Shown here: positions 1-10,641 of the stretch, in pieces
How the letters are laid out: every line of letters starts with the position of its first letter
How positions within the stretch are numbered: position 1 is the first letter of the stretch
NCBI RefSeq assembly: GCF_947172395.1
Contig: NC_069104.1
Span: forward strand, 10,009,355-10,073,354
Direction: 5' to 3'
Source: Bicyclus anynana
Lineage: Eukaryota; Arthropoda; Insecta; Lepidoptera; Nymphalidae
DNA length: 64,000 bases
Notes under the pieces: model-generated
Told to the model about the DNA's origin: nothing
Seen by the model: the letters and a program-made list of their open reading frames with translations, nothing else
Databases searched by the model: none
Translations under genes and position numbers: made by a program

Positions 1-1
1 G

Positions 2-3000
2 AACTCCTACACACTAGCCGAGCAAAGATTCTTTAGACTTGAAAAGCGATTCATTAAGCAACCTTTACTAAAAAAGTTGTATGTCGAGTTCATGAGGGAA
101 TATGCAGACCTAGGACATTTATCTGTGTATAATGAAATCCCACCTGATACAGCTTACTATATTCCTCATCTACCAGTTTTGAAACTAGATTCCGAATCAA
201 CCAAGATCAGGGTTGTATACGATGCTTCTGCCCGTACAACTTCTGGATTCTCGGTCAATGACCTCCAAATGGTTGGACCTAATGTTCAAGATTCATTATT
301 CAATATATTAGTTCGTTTTCGCCAATATAAATATGTACTAGCAGCAGACATAGAGAAGATGTACAGGAGCATCATTGTACATGAATCAGATCGCGACCTG
401 CAGCTAATTCTGTGGAGGGAACACCCAACACAGCCTTTGCAAACATTACAATTGAATACAGTTACGTATGGCTTTGCTAGCTCCAGCTTTCTCAGCACAC
501 GTTGTCTATGGCAGTGTGGCCAGGAGTGTGCTGAGGCTCGGATTGCCGACATAATTAAAAGTGATTTCTATGTGGATGATCTGTTGACAGGAGCTCAGAC
601 CGAGGAGGATTTGATTCATGTACAACAATCTGTTAGTGGGGCTCTTGCAGCTGGAGGCTTTCACCTAAGGAAATATCGCTCCAATTCTACTGCGTTACTA
701 AATTCATCCTTGTCTAACGCGCAAGGTGACCTTTCCATTAGTAATGCTGCTAGCACATTAGGAATAAGTTGGACGTCGTCGTCTGACCGACTTAATTTCC
801 CTGTTAAGTTTTCGGATCCAGGCGTAATTACAAAGAGAACCATTCTGTCTTGCACCTTCAAGGTTTTTGACCCTCTTGGTCTTCTTTCTCTTTGCACCAT
901 AAAACCCAAGATCATCATCCAAAGGCTTTGGTCAGAAACAAAGCTTGGATGGGATGATAAGGTTCCACTTCACATTGAGTCCGAGTGGCGTACATTTGTA
1001 AAAGGTTTTCAAAATATTACCAATCTATCAATTTCTAGACAAGTTTTAATCGAGAATCCCATTCGAATCGAAATGCATAGCTTCTGTGATGCATCTGAGC
1101 TTGCATATGGTTGTTGTATTTATCTTAAGTCTTGCAATGCTAGAGGTGAAGTTCAGGTTCGTCTACTTTGTGCTAAATCAAGAGTATGCCCTATAAAACG
1201 GCAGACTATCCCCCGCTTAGAGCTTTGTGGGGCTCTTTTAAGCTCAGATCTCTCTAACTCAGTTACTCAGGCTTTGCGATGCCGAATTGATCGCCATGTG
1301 TATTGGACAGACTCCAAAGTTGTTCTGGGATGGCTACAGACATCTAAATCAGCAAAAACGTTTGTGGCCAATAGAGTAACAGCAATTCAGGAAGTGTCAG
1401 ACTCTAGTTTGTGGCGTTACGTCCCTACAACTCAAAATCCTGCAGATCTAGTGTCACGTGGTGTGGATCCCTCCAACATAAGCCCTTGCCCACTATGGTG
1501 GCACGGGCCTGATTTCTTGTTAGGGTCAGAGGAATCTTGGCCTTCACAAGATCATAACAAAAGTATGGTAGAGTTACCCGAGCTTAAGGTTCATATGGTT
1601 GAAAAGTCTAATGATTCATTTTTTAACATTACCAATATTTCTAGATTCACATACCTACAACGCGCCTATGCATGGTTGCTACGTTTTATCCACAATTCAA
1701 GAAATCCCAATGATAAATTTACAGGTCCTCTGCAGGCCTCCGAATGTGAGAACTCTTTGCGTCTGTTGATAAAGATATCACAAAAGGAATCCTTTCAGAG
1801 CGAGTTGATCTTACTATCCAACAAAGAACCACTTAAACCAAAATCTATTTTGTCTTCTCTTAATCCATTTATTGATGTTGATGGCATATTGAGAGTAGGA
1901 GGCCGTCTGGTCTTGTCTGACTTTGACTATGATAAAAAACATCCGATCTTACTACAGGCTAATAGTCACCTCACAAAAATCTTGTTTCAATATGAGCATG
2001 TTCGTTTGATGCATGCTGGTCCCTCCCACCTACTGGCCTCTATTAGAAATCGTTTTTGGCCAATAGGTGGGAGGAACCTAGCGAGAAATACCACTAGAAG
2101 CTGTATTAAATGCCGGCGATTCAGAGGAGAGACTATGACCAATATCATGGGCAATTTGCCCAAAGACCGTCTCACAAATAGCTTTCCCTTCAGTGTAGTA
2201 GGTACCGACTTTGCTGGACCCTTTTTGATTACTGATCGTAAAGGTAGGGGTGCTAAGATTAGTAAATGTTATTTGTGCATTTTTGTATGCTTCACATATA
2301 AGTGTGTGCATCTAGAAGCCGTTAGCGAACTCTCTACTAAAGCCTATATTTTAAGTCTAAGGCGCATGATTTCGCGCAGGGGAATCCCACATATTCTTCT
2401 GAGTGATCAGGGCCGTAATTATGTAGGTGCTGCGCGTGAAATAACAAGTTTTTTGACATCTAAGGAGTATGAAAACTCTGTTGTTGATTTTACATCCAAG
2501 TTAAACATAGAATTTAAGTTCTCTCCTGCATACGCTCCTCATTTTGGCGGTTTATGGGAAGCCGGAATAAAAAGTGCTAAATTTCATTTAAATAGAGTCA
2601 TGGGTAATGCGCACTTGACCTTCGAGGAACTATCCTCGCTATTTGCTCAGGTTGAAGCCATCCTAAATAGCCGACCCCTCTGTCCTCTCAGCTCTTCTCC
2701 TAATGATCTCCAATGCCTAACCCCGGGACACTTTCTAATTGGCAGACCTCTTAGTTCACTACCAGGCCCATCATTTGCCGAAGTCAAGGAGAGCCGCTTG
2801 GACCGATATCAACGTCTAGAGAGAGCCAGGCAACACTTTTGGAGAAGATGGTCCAGTGAATATGTGGCCGAGCTACAGCAGCGAGTGAAGTGGCGCACCA
2901 AATGCACTAATCTGAAGGTGGATGATCTTGTATTAATAAAAGAGCCTAATGCTCCACCGCTCTGCTGGCAGCTGGGGAGAGTGGCGAGGCTATACCCTGG

Positions 3001-3103
3001 ATCAGATGGCATACCACGTGTGGCCGACGTCGCTACCGCCCAGGGGACCATAAGACGTGCTCTCAATCGCCTAAGCCTGCTGCCAAGTGACGATTCAGCT
3101 TGA
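2..3103 (+). CDS. BEL/Pao retrotransposon Pol polyprotein, 3' part (RT, RNase H, integrase)
   Basis: This is the C-terminal part of the polyprotein of a BEL/Pao LTR retrotransposon, which copies element RNA into DNA and integrates it. The frame is already open at base 2 and has no stop until 3101-3103 (1,033 sense codons), so gag and protease lie left of the window. Visible in order: reverse transcriptase with the active-site YVDD at 569-580; an RNase H segment with FCDAS, the ELCGAL glutamate and TDSK; an integrase HHCC-type zinc region ending CIKCRRFRG; a DDE core with GTDFAGPF, LLSDQGRNY and HFGGLWEAG; and the C-terminal domain usual in Pao integrases (DRYQRLERARQHFWRRW, then a DDLVLIKE segment). 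No frameshift or stop interrupts it, which suggests a recent insertion. The first ATG-like codon inside the frame is not the real start. It is a mobile-element gene, not a host gene. Confidence 0.93.
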   Translation, partial: NSYTLAEQRFFRLEKRFIKQPLLKKLYVEFMREYADLGHLSVYNEIPPDTAYYIPHLPVLKLDSESTKIRVVYDASARTTSGFSVNDLQMVGPNVQDSLFNILVRFRQYKYVLAADIEKMYRSIIVHESDRDLQLILWREHPTQPLQTLQLNTVTYGFASSSFLSTRCLWQCGQECAEARIADIIKSDFYVDDLLTGAQTEEDLIHVQQSVSGALAAGGFHLRKYRSNSTALLNSSLSNAQGDLSISNAASTLGISWTSSSDRLNFPVKFSDPGVITKRTILSCTFKVFDPLGLLSLCTIKPKIIIQRLWSETKLGWDDKVPLHIESEWRTFVKGFQNITNLSISRQVLIENPIRIEMHSFCDASELAYGCCIYLKSCNARGEVQVRLLCAKSRVCPIKRQTIPRLELCGALLSSDLSNSVTQALRCRIDRHVYWTDSKVVLGWLQTSKSAKTFVANRVTAIQEVSDSSLWRYVPTTQNPADLVSRGVDPSNISPCPLWWHGPDFLLGSEESWPSQDHNKSMVELPELKVHMVEKSNDSFFNITNISRFTYLQRAYAWLLRFIHNSRNPNDKFTGPLQASECENSLRLLIKISQKESFQSELILLSNKEPLKPKSILSSLNPFIDVDGILRVGGRLVLSDFDYDKKHPILLQANSHLTKILFQYEHVRLMHAGPSHLLASIRNRFWPIGGRNLARNTTRSCIKCRRFRGETMTNIMGNLPKDRLTNSFPFSVVGTDFAGPFLITDRKGRGAKISKCYLCIFVCFTYKCVHLEAVSELSTKAYILSLRRMISRRGIPHILLSDQGRNYVGAAREITSFLTSKEYENSVVDFTSKLNIEFKFSPAYAPHFGGLWEAGIKSAKFHLNRVMGNAHLTFEELSSLFAQVEAILNSRPLCPLSSSPNDLQCLTPGHFLIGRPLSSLPGPSFAEVKESRLDRYQRLERARQHFWRRWSSEYVAELQQRVKWRTKCTNLKVDDLVLIKEPNAPPLCWQLGRVARLYPGSDGIPRVADVATAQGTIRRALNRLSLLPSDDSA

Positions 3104-3114
3104 AAACTTCATTT

Positions 3115-3290
3115 CAAGGGCCGGAGGATGTTCGCGCTCGCGCTCTGTGTTGGTGTCAATCAAAATTCTCCGTCTAACTGACATTACATGTATTATGGGT
3201 CTGTGAAGTATTAATCTGTGCCCGCGCGTTTCGGTCTTGTCACTTCGGTGTACGCGTCGTTTTTCCATTGTCAAAATTTTTCACCAACAT
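3115..3290 (+). repeat. Polypurine tract and probable 3' LTR of the BEL/Pao element
   Basis: Directly after the pol stop codon a purine-rich tract (aagggccggagga, 3115-3128) is followed by TGTTCGCGCTCG at 3129. This is the arrangement expected for a plus-strand primer site next to an LTR that begins with TG. A CA dinucleotide at about 3290 is a reasonable LTR end, giving about 160 bp, but the 5' LTR is outside the window, so the right edge is a guess and may be truncated. Confidence 0.55.
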
Positions 3291-3397
3291 GTCTATTTTT
3301 AATTAACCAAAGATGTAAAGAAACTAGTACAACTACTGTAACAATCTAAGCTGCTTTTTATTAATCTACGCTGCCACTCATCCACTAATTCACCAAC

Positions 3398-3800
3398 AGA
3401 GCATGACAAGTAGAATAGAGTACACCGCATCCAGGATAAACACATCCAATATTGAAGGCCACAAAATGATGGATTAATTACATATTTTAACAACTCTCTA
3501 TGGGTATCAAATGAGAGAGCTTGACTGGTAGAATAGAGTACGCTATCAAGGAAATACACACACCATATAATATTGAATTTCACAAAATGACGGATTACTT
3601 ACATATTTTTTCACAACTCTATGGGTATCAAATGAGAGAGTATGACTAGTACTATCAAGCAAGAGACACATCCAATATTGAAGTACACAAAATGACGGAT
3701 TATTTACATATTTTTAACAACTCTCTATGGGTATCAAGGAAATACACATACACATTCAATTTTAAAGGCCACAAAATGACGGATTACACAATATTTTTTT
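3398..3800. repeat. Imperfect tandem repeat, about 85-121 bp unit, four copies
   Basis: The anchor acaaaatgaYggatta recurs at 3461, 3582, 3686 and 3771. Each copy also carries a caatattgaa motif before it and, in three copies, ctctatgggtatcaa after it. Spacing shortens from 121 to 104 to 85 bp, so copies differ by deletions. No coding sense is seen. Confidence 0.75.
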
Positions 3801-4389
3801 GGATTACGCATTGATAGTCCAGGATCCGAGGAACATTTTTACAATTGATTACTAGTTTTAGTAGATTACAAAAAATTTAAGTACAACTTTAGAATAATTA
3901 CCCACTAAATGAACTAAATAGGCATAATGAAGAATAAAAAAAATACTTAATGAATATGATGATGAAAAAAGATGTTGTTTAACGTAGACAATGTACAAAA
4001 ATTAAAAAGAAATATTCGGTAATTTCTATTCACCAGACAAAACAATAAAATGGCACCAGGAAAATGAACACTATGCAACAATATCACTATGTAGTAGGTA
4101 TGTAAGAAGTCGCAAAAAACGACCTCTGTTTGGTAGACTGAGGCATTAACATAGAAGATTACGTAAAATTGCATAAAGTGCCATTAAAAGTTATTATAGT
4201 CCAAAAATAGACTCGCAACAATTAGTCTAGCTACTGTGAAGGTTATTTTTTTTGTAACAATTATTATATTTTTAGGAGCATATACCCAAGTCTTTGCTTT
4301 GTTTGCATTTATGAATATTTTATAAGTAAACAAGATCGTCAAAAGTTTTTTTTTATAGATCGTAGAAAAAGTGTCGTTGACGGCAGAGA
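3801..4389. other. AT-rich intergenic stretch
   Basis: No coding frame, RNA gene or recognised repeat was seen in this stretch. Confidence 0.5.
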
Positions 4390-4445
4390 CACTAAGCCCT
4401 CATTCGCACGTGAGTTTTTTTTTAACGGACGTTAAAAAAACATTC
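4390..4445 (+). mobile_element. One end of the ccctcattcgcacg MITE
   Basis: The segment ctaagccctcattcgcacg, followed by a T run and aacggacgtt, matches the terminal inverted repeat of the complete element at 53031-53281. The opposite end is missing here, so this is a solo terminus. Confidence 0.65.
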
Positions 4446-4689
4446 ATAGTGTAGCAAGATAGTGAATAATCCTGCAAGTCCCGCAGGTATTTTTGACGTA
4501 TGCTAGTTGACATATTTTTAGACGAAATTGATGTCATCCGGTGCCTAATGGTGGATATCATACAGTAGGTAGATGATAGTTTTCAATTCATTTGTTGTTC
4601 CCTCCTTACAGGAGAGTTAGAGCTTTGACCCACCACACTGCTCCAATGCATATTGAAGTTGGTTTGTTTATGAGGTTATAAGGTATGTC
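4446..4689. other. Intergenic stretch with a faint SINE-like remnant
   Basis: Mostly unrecognised. A short piece near 4630-4660 (ccaccacactgctccaatgc) resembles the body of SINE family A but is too short and diverged to delimit. Confidence 0.35.
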
Positions 4690-4832
4690 TCTGAATCTAC
4701 TGAACCGATTTTGAGTAAATGCCTTTACAAGTAGACAATTTTTTCTACATTATTTGTGAGAGTCATAGACAACATTTTTTTCCCGTATTTCCCACGGAAA
4801 CGGGAACTAATTGGGTGAAATCGCTAGTTTTC
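4690..4832 (+). mobile_element. Diverged CTAG-terminated dispersed repeat
   Basis: Contains ctactgaaccgatttt, ttatttgtgagagtcatag and ccacggaaacgggaac, ending near a CTAG. These are the landmarks of the family best preserved at 63828-63996. It is heavily diverged. Confidence 0.55.
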
Positions 4833-5195
4833 TGCTAAGTAGTGTTTAATAACCTTGATTTATGCATTATAATGCAAATACTGGCGGTAGGTAGTATAAG
4901 TTTTCATTGCTTCGAACTATTAAATTATATTAAGACAGCTAGGAGCTACACAGACAAGATGGCAGCGATGCATACTTAATTAATTTTATTATACTGGTTG
5001 TTATTCTAAGATCTCAGCTCCGATTTAGATTTTTAAGTACTTCTTACTACAAACACGTAGATACACGTAATAGTAATCTTCTTTTTTACTTGTTACAGTT
5101 ACTTTGATATTCAAATTTTATATCACTGATGCAAATCGCCTGTTATGCCAGGTGTGACGAAATAATGTACCTATTAGTTACTGCCTAGTCACTTT

Positions 5196-5507
5196 CATCA
5201 TCATCATCAATCCATATTCGGCTCACTGCTGAGCTCGAGTCTTCTCTCAGAATGAGAGGGGTTAGGTTAAGTTAGGTCCACCACGCTGGTCCAATGCGGA
5301 TTGGCAGACTTCACACACGCAGAGAATTGAGAAAATTCTCTGGTATGCAGGTTTCCTCACGATTTTTCCTTCACCGTTTGAAACATGACGTGATATTTAA
5401 TTTCTTAAAATGCACACAACTGAAAAGTTGGAGGTGCATGCCTCGGACCGGATTCGAACCAACACCCTCCGGAATCGGAGCCAGAGGTCATATCCACTAT
5501 GCTATCA
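5196..5507 (-). mobile_element. SINE family A, full length, with target-site duplication
   Basis: A tRNA-headed SINE read on the minus strand. The head at the right end carries an internal RNA polymerase III promoter: box A like tagcatagtgga and box B ggttcgaatcc. The body has the conserved gagaattttctcaa region and cgaatatggattgatg near the 3' end. The 11-bp ctagtcacttt occurs on both sides (5185-5195 and 5508-5518), which supports a retroposed insertion with intact ends. Confidence 0.85.
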
Positions 5508-5564
5508 CTAGTCACTTTAATGACTAAATATTTTCTTGGAAAGATCTAACATCGATTACATTTT

Positions 5565-5802
5565 ACTAGTGGACGCTCGCGACTTCGTCCGCGTGGAGTT
5601 TACTTTTTCACAAATTCCTCGGAATCCATGGATTTTTTCGGGACAAAAAGTAACCTATGTGTTAATATAGAGTAAAATCTATGTCCATTTCAAATTTCAG
5701 CCAAATCGCTTTAGTAGTAGCGGCGTTAAAGAGTAACAAACATCCAAACATACATCCAAACATCCATACAAACTTTTGCGTTTATAATATTAGTGTGATA
5801 TT
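5565..5802 (-). mobile_element. CTAG-terminated dispersed repeat (gcggacgaagtcgcg type)
   Basis: Begins actagtggacgctcgcgact, the reverse complement of the conserved terminus, and ends in the ataatattagtgtgata tail typical of the other end. The terminus can form a short hairpin upstream of CTAG. That would suit a non-autonomous Helitron, but class assignment is uncertain. Confidence 0.7.
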
Positions 5803-5821
5803 TTATCTTAATTAAAAAAAA

Positions 5822-6150
5822 AAATTCAATAGTATGTCTGACAAATTGGTCCATGCGTCAGGTGACCCAAGAGCTGGCGTTTATTTGGCCCAAAGGTTAA
5901 GCCTTGCTATCCAGATTGCTATCCAGATTATTTCTATCCAGATTATTAAATCTTGCTATCCAGATTGCGCATTAGCGCTAGTGTATTGGGTACCTCGCCT
6001 CTGGGTGAACAATTAGATGGTGTGTATTTGTTATAATTATTTTATTTATTATAAATTTAAATTCTTAGTTATTGTGTAATTCTTAGTTTTAATTTATATA
6101 TTTTAATTCGTCATTCTATTGTGTTGAGTGTTAATAAAATGGAATATCTT
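5822..6150 (+). pseudogene. LINE 3'-end fragment (SGDPRAGVYLAQRLSLAIQ type)
   Basis: An open stretch from 5834 to 6013 encodes LVHASGDPRAGVYLAQRLSL, which resembles the C-terminus read from the fragments at 26141-26486 and 36239-36590 (ASTGDRWADSFFAQRISLAV). After it the frame degenerates into a duplicated gctatccagatt motif. An AT-rich tail with an aataaa signal follows near 6134. It is a dead-on-arrival, 5'-truncated insertion; the LINE clade is unresolved. Confidence 0.55.
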
Positions 6151-6182
6151 AATTTTATTGAAGTTAATTTTATTCATAAAAT

Positions 6183-6250
6183 ATTGAGCACTCGAACCCA
6201 GGACCTCCGTACTGAGCCACAACGCATACTGAGCCACAGAGGCCGTCAAA
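6183..6250 (-). mobile_element. SINE family B head fragment
   Basis: Contains cgaacccaggacctccgt and cagaggccgtcaaa, the reverse complement of the tRNA-like head of SINE family B. The body is absent, and an internal gagccacaacgcatact duplication interrupts the head. Confidence 0.65.
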
Positions 6251-6769
6251 GGTAGGTAGGTAGATAAAGTTTTCGCTTTAATTATTAATATTAGCTAGAA
6301 GATAGGTACCTATCAATACTGAAACTTTAAAACAAACTACGTTCATCAAAGTTATTCATCCTTGGTGTATAACGTAGACACAAAACCAAGGATGACCAAC
6401 AATTATTACGCGTCACACAATTTGAATATTAAAAATAACTTAGTTCGTTTAATATTCACAACGGTGATAAATTTTAATCTGTGAAACAAGGAAAATATTT
6501 CGACTGCGTTTGTTACGCTAGCAATCGTTGTAATGGGATTGTTTTATGGCCAGTTTATTTATAAATAACGGTTTGCTTGTGGCCTGTTCACGTAGAGTCA
6601 GCCATTGACGGTCAATTATACTCACGTTTCTGCAGTGCAAACGTTTCATAAGTCGAGCCGTCAATACACGATCAGTTATAGTCGTGGGTGCTGCAGAACC
6701 GTGATTAATGAATAATTCATCGTCAATGGTGTGCATAATAATACTGATTTGATGGTGATGATGATAAAT
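6251..6769. other. Unassigned intergenic stretch
   Basis: No gene or repeat was recognised apart from two related segments with a tcaatRVWcga/gtcaatta theme near 6600-6730 that look like a decayed inverted repeat. Confidence 0.3.
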
Positions 6770-6910
6770 GATTCTTTTAGGCGAGCAGTGCATGTACGAC
6801 TTTTACCACTAGAAAACCACGTTATTTGTGAGTGTCCTAAGCTATATTTTTTCTCCATATTCACGGGAACGGGAACGGGTACTACGCGAGTGAAACCACG
6901 GGGCGTGGAC
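6770..6910 (+). mobile_element. CTAG-family repeat fragment with GGGAAC microexpansion
   Basis: Carries cttttaccactagaaaaccac, ttatttgtgagtgtcc and gtgaaaccacggggcgt, landmarks of the CTAG-terminated family. cgggaacgggaacggg is expanded relative to other copies. Confidence 0.6.
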
Positions 6911-7062
6911 TATAGTTTGACAAGTTCGTTATGACACCCCCATGATATGCGGGTGACGGTAGGGGAAGGACTGTGCGGGTATGAAGTCGTGCGCGGGGCA
7001 TAGCTACCTCCCCTCTCGGCCCCCGCGGACCATCGGGAGTGTTACGAATTTGCCAAGCTATA
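6911..7062. mobile_element. MITE family M1, copy 1
   Basis: Element of about 150 bp bounded by inverted ends: tatagtttgacaagttcgtt on the left and, read inward from the right, tatagcttggcaaattcg. The inside is GC-rich (gggtatgaagtcgtgcgcgg). Other copies lie at 7080-7266 and 41099-41286. Confidence 0.75.
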
Positions 7063-7079
7063 GTATTTAATATTCTTTG

Positions 7080-7266
7080 TATAGTCTGGCAAGTTCGTTG
7101 ATGACACTCCCATGTTATGCGGGCGACGGGGGAAAGACTGCGCGGGTATGAAATAGTGCGTGCGGGGAAGTGAGGTGCATCAGTCGTGGGGTTTTCATTC
7201 ATCGCTACACGCCACCCGGGCCGCGCGGAACATTGGAAGTGTTACGAACGAAGTTGCCAAGCTATA
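7080..7266. mobile_element. MITE family M1, copy 2
   Basis: Same inverted ends as the copy just upstream (tatagtctggcaagttcgtt / ttgccaagctata), with slightly longer interior. The two copies lie head to tail, 17 bp apart, and are followed by similar tagtattYaa sequence. This suggests tandem insertion or duplication. Confidence 0.75.
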
Positions 7267-7503
7267 GTATTCAACACATCAGTGTCTTTCTATATTGAGT
7301 AACATCACGAATTCTACAATTACGCTACTAACTTGGTTAGCAAAGTTTGAATACTGGTACCTATTCACTTTATAGGTTAAGACAATTTAATTTATGAAGT
7401 TTTAGTTTCCAGTTTAGACTAAAGTGAATTGATTAAGTTACAATATGCAATTGTATTGCAATCTGCAATAAAAGGAGTGCCTGTGATAACCAGACATACC
7501 TCA

Positions 7504-7960
7504 TTTTAATGAGGCTGATAAAAAATTAAAATTCATTTTGTAGGCACGTAACATGTCTACAGGGTGTATTTTCCATAACTTCAAGTAGTTGACGAGTGCA
7601 CTTAAATAAGCCGAACTGCTCTTATATATTTTTTTTACTAAAAACATTTTTTTTTCATGTTTTCATACAAAGTAATTCAAATAATTCTGATTATACAACT
7701 AACACACGCCTTTATCTATCCTTGCATTTTAAAATACGTACAACTTACTACGTAAAGCTACGTCGTAACTATAGGGATGCGTATAAGGGACACATTTTAA
7801 GATCTATTTACAAAAGAAATATTATTTACTCCGAAAATATTCATTTTAAAACACATGTTTCATGAACATTTTTAATTCATTTTCGTCAAAGAAAGAAGAA
7901 GAAGATTACATGTTACGTGCCTACAAAATGAATTTTAAATTTTTATCAGCCTTATTAAAA
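7504..7960. mobile_element. Long-TIR element M2, 457 bp
   Basis: A 53-bp terminal inverted repeat (7504-7556 against 7908-7960) with only a few differences; the core ttttgtaggcacgtaacatg is identical in both arms. The interior has no transposase-like frame, so it is non-autonomous. Confidence 0.85.
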
Positions 7961-9137
7961 CGCTTTAACCACTGTGCTTCAACCGAGTTACTGACGTCAG
8001 AAGACTGAATAATTAAATCAATGTGTGAATATAATTTAGTTAAATGGTAATAACTAAGTGAAGTAAAGTGGTTATTAGAGCTGTCAATTTTTCACTTACG
8101 ACGAAGCAGGGATGTGATAAATTATTCTAAACGGTTTAATATAATTATTTTGTGCTAGGCAACGACATTTTATACTATACAGGCTGCTCGGGAGTATTTA
8201 CCATAACTCTGGGGGTCCAGATCCCTAAATTGTCCAAATTTAAAATATAATTTTTTGAGGTCAGGTCGGGATAACATGAAGAATAATTTCTCCAGATCGC
8301 CAGACCCTTACTTTCGTGGCAATCCATCGCTAGAAACCCTTAAAAGTTGATTTTTATCGATGTTTTCGAAAAGTTGTCGTGGAGCTAAGGGTGACATGAT
8401 TTCTCATAATATGCCGAAGAAAATATTAAAAAGCTTTTTACTTGTGTGGTTTTGAGTCTGGAGTTCTGGACCCTTAAAACCTACATTCCAAAGCCGTGAC
8501 AACCCCATTATCGGCCATCATTCTTACCTATAGTAGGAAGATAGACTTCTTAAAATGCGGTGTATCTGGCTTTTGCAGGCTATTAGTGCACAATAAAAAG
8601 GCTTGTATTTTGCAATCGACCTCGGCCATCGTGTTTAATATTAAAAATATTTTTAATATCGAAATAATAAGTTATTTTTAGCAATACCACTTGTGCATAT
8701 ACCCACCACCTTCATTGCATTTATGGATTGTTTTCCATTACGACACACTTGTATTATTCGGGTCAAATATTGAGACAGCGGTGGTTAAAAATAGCCGAGT
8801 AACTTACGTAAGGAGTTTAAGTAATGATCCTGCTATTTATAACTTCCATGAGACATCAATATGTGGCATTTTTGGAGTTGACAACATTTATTGAGGTTAC
8901 TATGCGGTTGATGATTATCTTCATGAAAAAGTAAAGAAATCTTCACAGTAAAAATAAATTGTCTATTGTGCGGGCGATTAACAACTGGTATAGTAGTTGA
9001 CCTAAGTGGTTTTGGATTTATGAAGGCCTCGGTTCCAATCTCAGACCAATTATAGAAGGACCTGTATCGCACTCATAGTGAAGAACAAAATTATCTGTCA
9101 TTTTCTGAGGAAAACGAGCTTAGATTTTGTATACATC
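7961..9137. other. Intergenic stretch with no recognised gene
   Basis: Only short unsupported frames are seen. The part from 8170 to 8490 (gggagtatttaccataac onward) has the look of an old dispersed repeat, but its ends cannot be set. Confidence 0.35.
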
Positions 9138-9360
9138 TTATACTAAACTAGAAGCTTTTGCCCGTTTTTTACACAATTCAATTACACAAAAAGGTATTTT
9201 TACGGAGCTCTTTAACCAACGAACACGATTACAACTATTTAACATCGATACTATAGAGTCAGTTTTTATAATCGCATTAGATCGTTGATCATATACTTTG
9301 ACAGAAAAGTAATGTCTAGCGAGGCAGGTCCTACACAATAATTGGTCTGAGGTTCCAATA
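9138..9360 (-). repeat. Dispersed repeat R1, inverted relative to 39858-40065
   Basis: The reverse complement contains gcctcgctagac, tcaaagtat and gatcaacg in the same order and spacing as 39896-39950, and both then run to a ggtgtaaaaa-like segment. Shared ends are unclear. Not coding. Confidence 0.6.
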
Positions 9361-9657
9361 GTATGTTATGATATTTTGTGATTTTCTTTCTTCGAAGACG
9401 TTCTTCGATTCCTTAGTATAGGAGGCTTTCACCGGTATCGGGTCGTTGAAATCGGCTGTCAATTATTATGATTCAAGTTTACCATACAATGAACTCAATG
9501 TTAAAACGAATTTATTTCAAAGCTTACAAGCACTTTTGAAACATCAGGTAATGTTATTGGATAATGATGACAATTAAAGTCGAAAATTAAAAATTAAAGT
9601 TATAAGACTTCTAAACGCAATCCTTTTGAAAGCGTTAGCTTTAGCGGTTTTTGTTCT

Positions 9658-9839
9658 GGGCCTGTAGATACACTTCGATTCTCTTTCTACAAACGACAAC
9701 GTTTCGAAAACTAAAAAAATGTATGATACAGATCCAATCGACAGACAATCCGATAGCAAATTTCAAGACATTTTTTTAATTTTCGAAAAATAAACGTTTG
9801 CGATTGTAGAAATCGACGTGCCTTTTGGCTACAGGCCCT
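9658..9839. mobile_element. Foldback MITE M3, 182 bp
   Basis: The left arm starts gggcctgtagatacacttcg and the right arm, read inward, starts gggcctgtagccaaaagg. Both continue with tttctacaa, acgttt and cgaaaaYtaaaaaaatgt. Most of the element is arm, so its transcript would fold into one hairpin. Confidence 0.75.
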
Positions 9840-10627
9840 GGACTTTTGAGTATGTACAGTAGTGTCTATTTTAATGTATACACTTTATAGCAAACGTACG
9901 GATATATGTGCTGCTGTATTTCCGTATCCAATGTTCCAGCTGAATCGGTTTTAACACTTTACGATCACTATGGTTGTGTTTACAACATTCTCGTGGGTTC
10001 TCGACCAGGGTTCACTACATTGAATCGGGCAACGTAAATATTAAATTTATTACTGCCATAAAACGTGGTTGTTCAATAGATTTCCTAAGTAATAAAATCT
10101 GTTCAGATGTGCAAGATTAAATACACGGAAACACAATTTAGATAATACATAGTGTTATTTTAATAGGCCAATAGTATTCCAAGCTTTAAGCCCTTGAGGT
10201 TCCTAGTTGAAAAAATTACATGATGTGCCTGGTGGGTCTCTTAGACCCTGAATTTGAAATCAATTTTTTTTTTCTTGAAATATTAATCTGTTAAGCATTT
10301 TAATGCATCAATATGTATGCTAAAGGGATCAATAAGAACAAAATTAAAATATTGGACGAATTACAATGGTCTACATATTGTCATGGTGGGTTTGACAGAC
10401 CCAACCAGACAGCCCGAGGGTTAAATTCTTCTGAGATTATGAATAAACAATGTGAGTAAACTAGAGACTGTATGTTACGTGGTTTCTCAAAGTTAGTTGG
10501 AAACTAACAACGCCATTGTTGCAGCAACTTTATTTGTTCGAACTTCCTTTTTACGTTTCAGTGGTTCGTTTATACACCAGTGACTTACAACGGATTCCAT
10601 TCATGAAAGTTTTGACTTGTTACCACG
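9840..10627. other. Intergenic stretch with no recognised feature
   Basis: AT-rich; no plausible coding frame or delimited repeat was seen. Confidence 0.4.
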
Positions 10628-10641
10628 AAAACTGTTTTGTT

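Noticed and set aside
5460..5507. tRNA-like box A and box B sequences here and at about 25 other places.
   Set aside because: They head longer dispersed elements, and no cloverleaf with a proper acceptor stem was found, so they are SINE promoters, not tRNA genes.
6882..7202. Minus-strand frame of 106 codons.
   Set aside because: It spans two MITE copies and repeats its own sequence (PRARTISYPRS-like twice).
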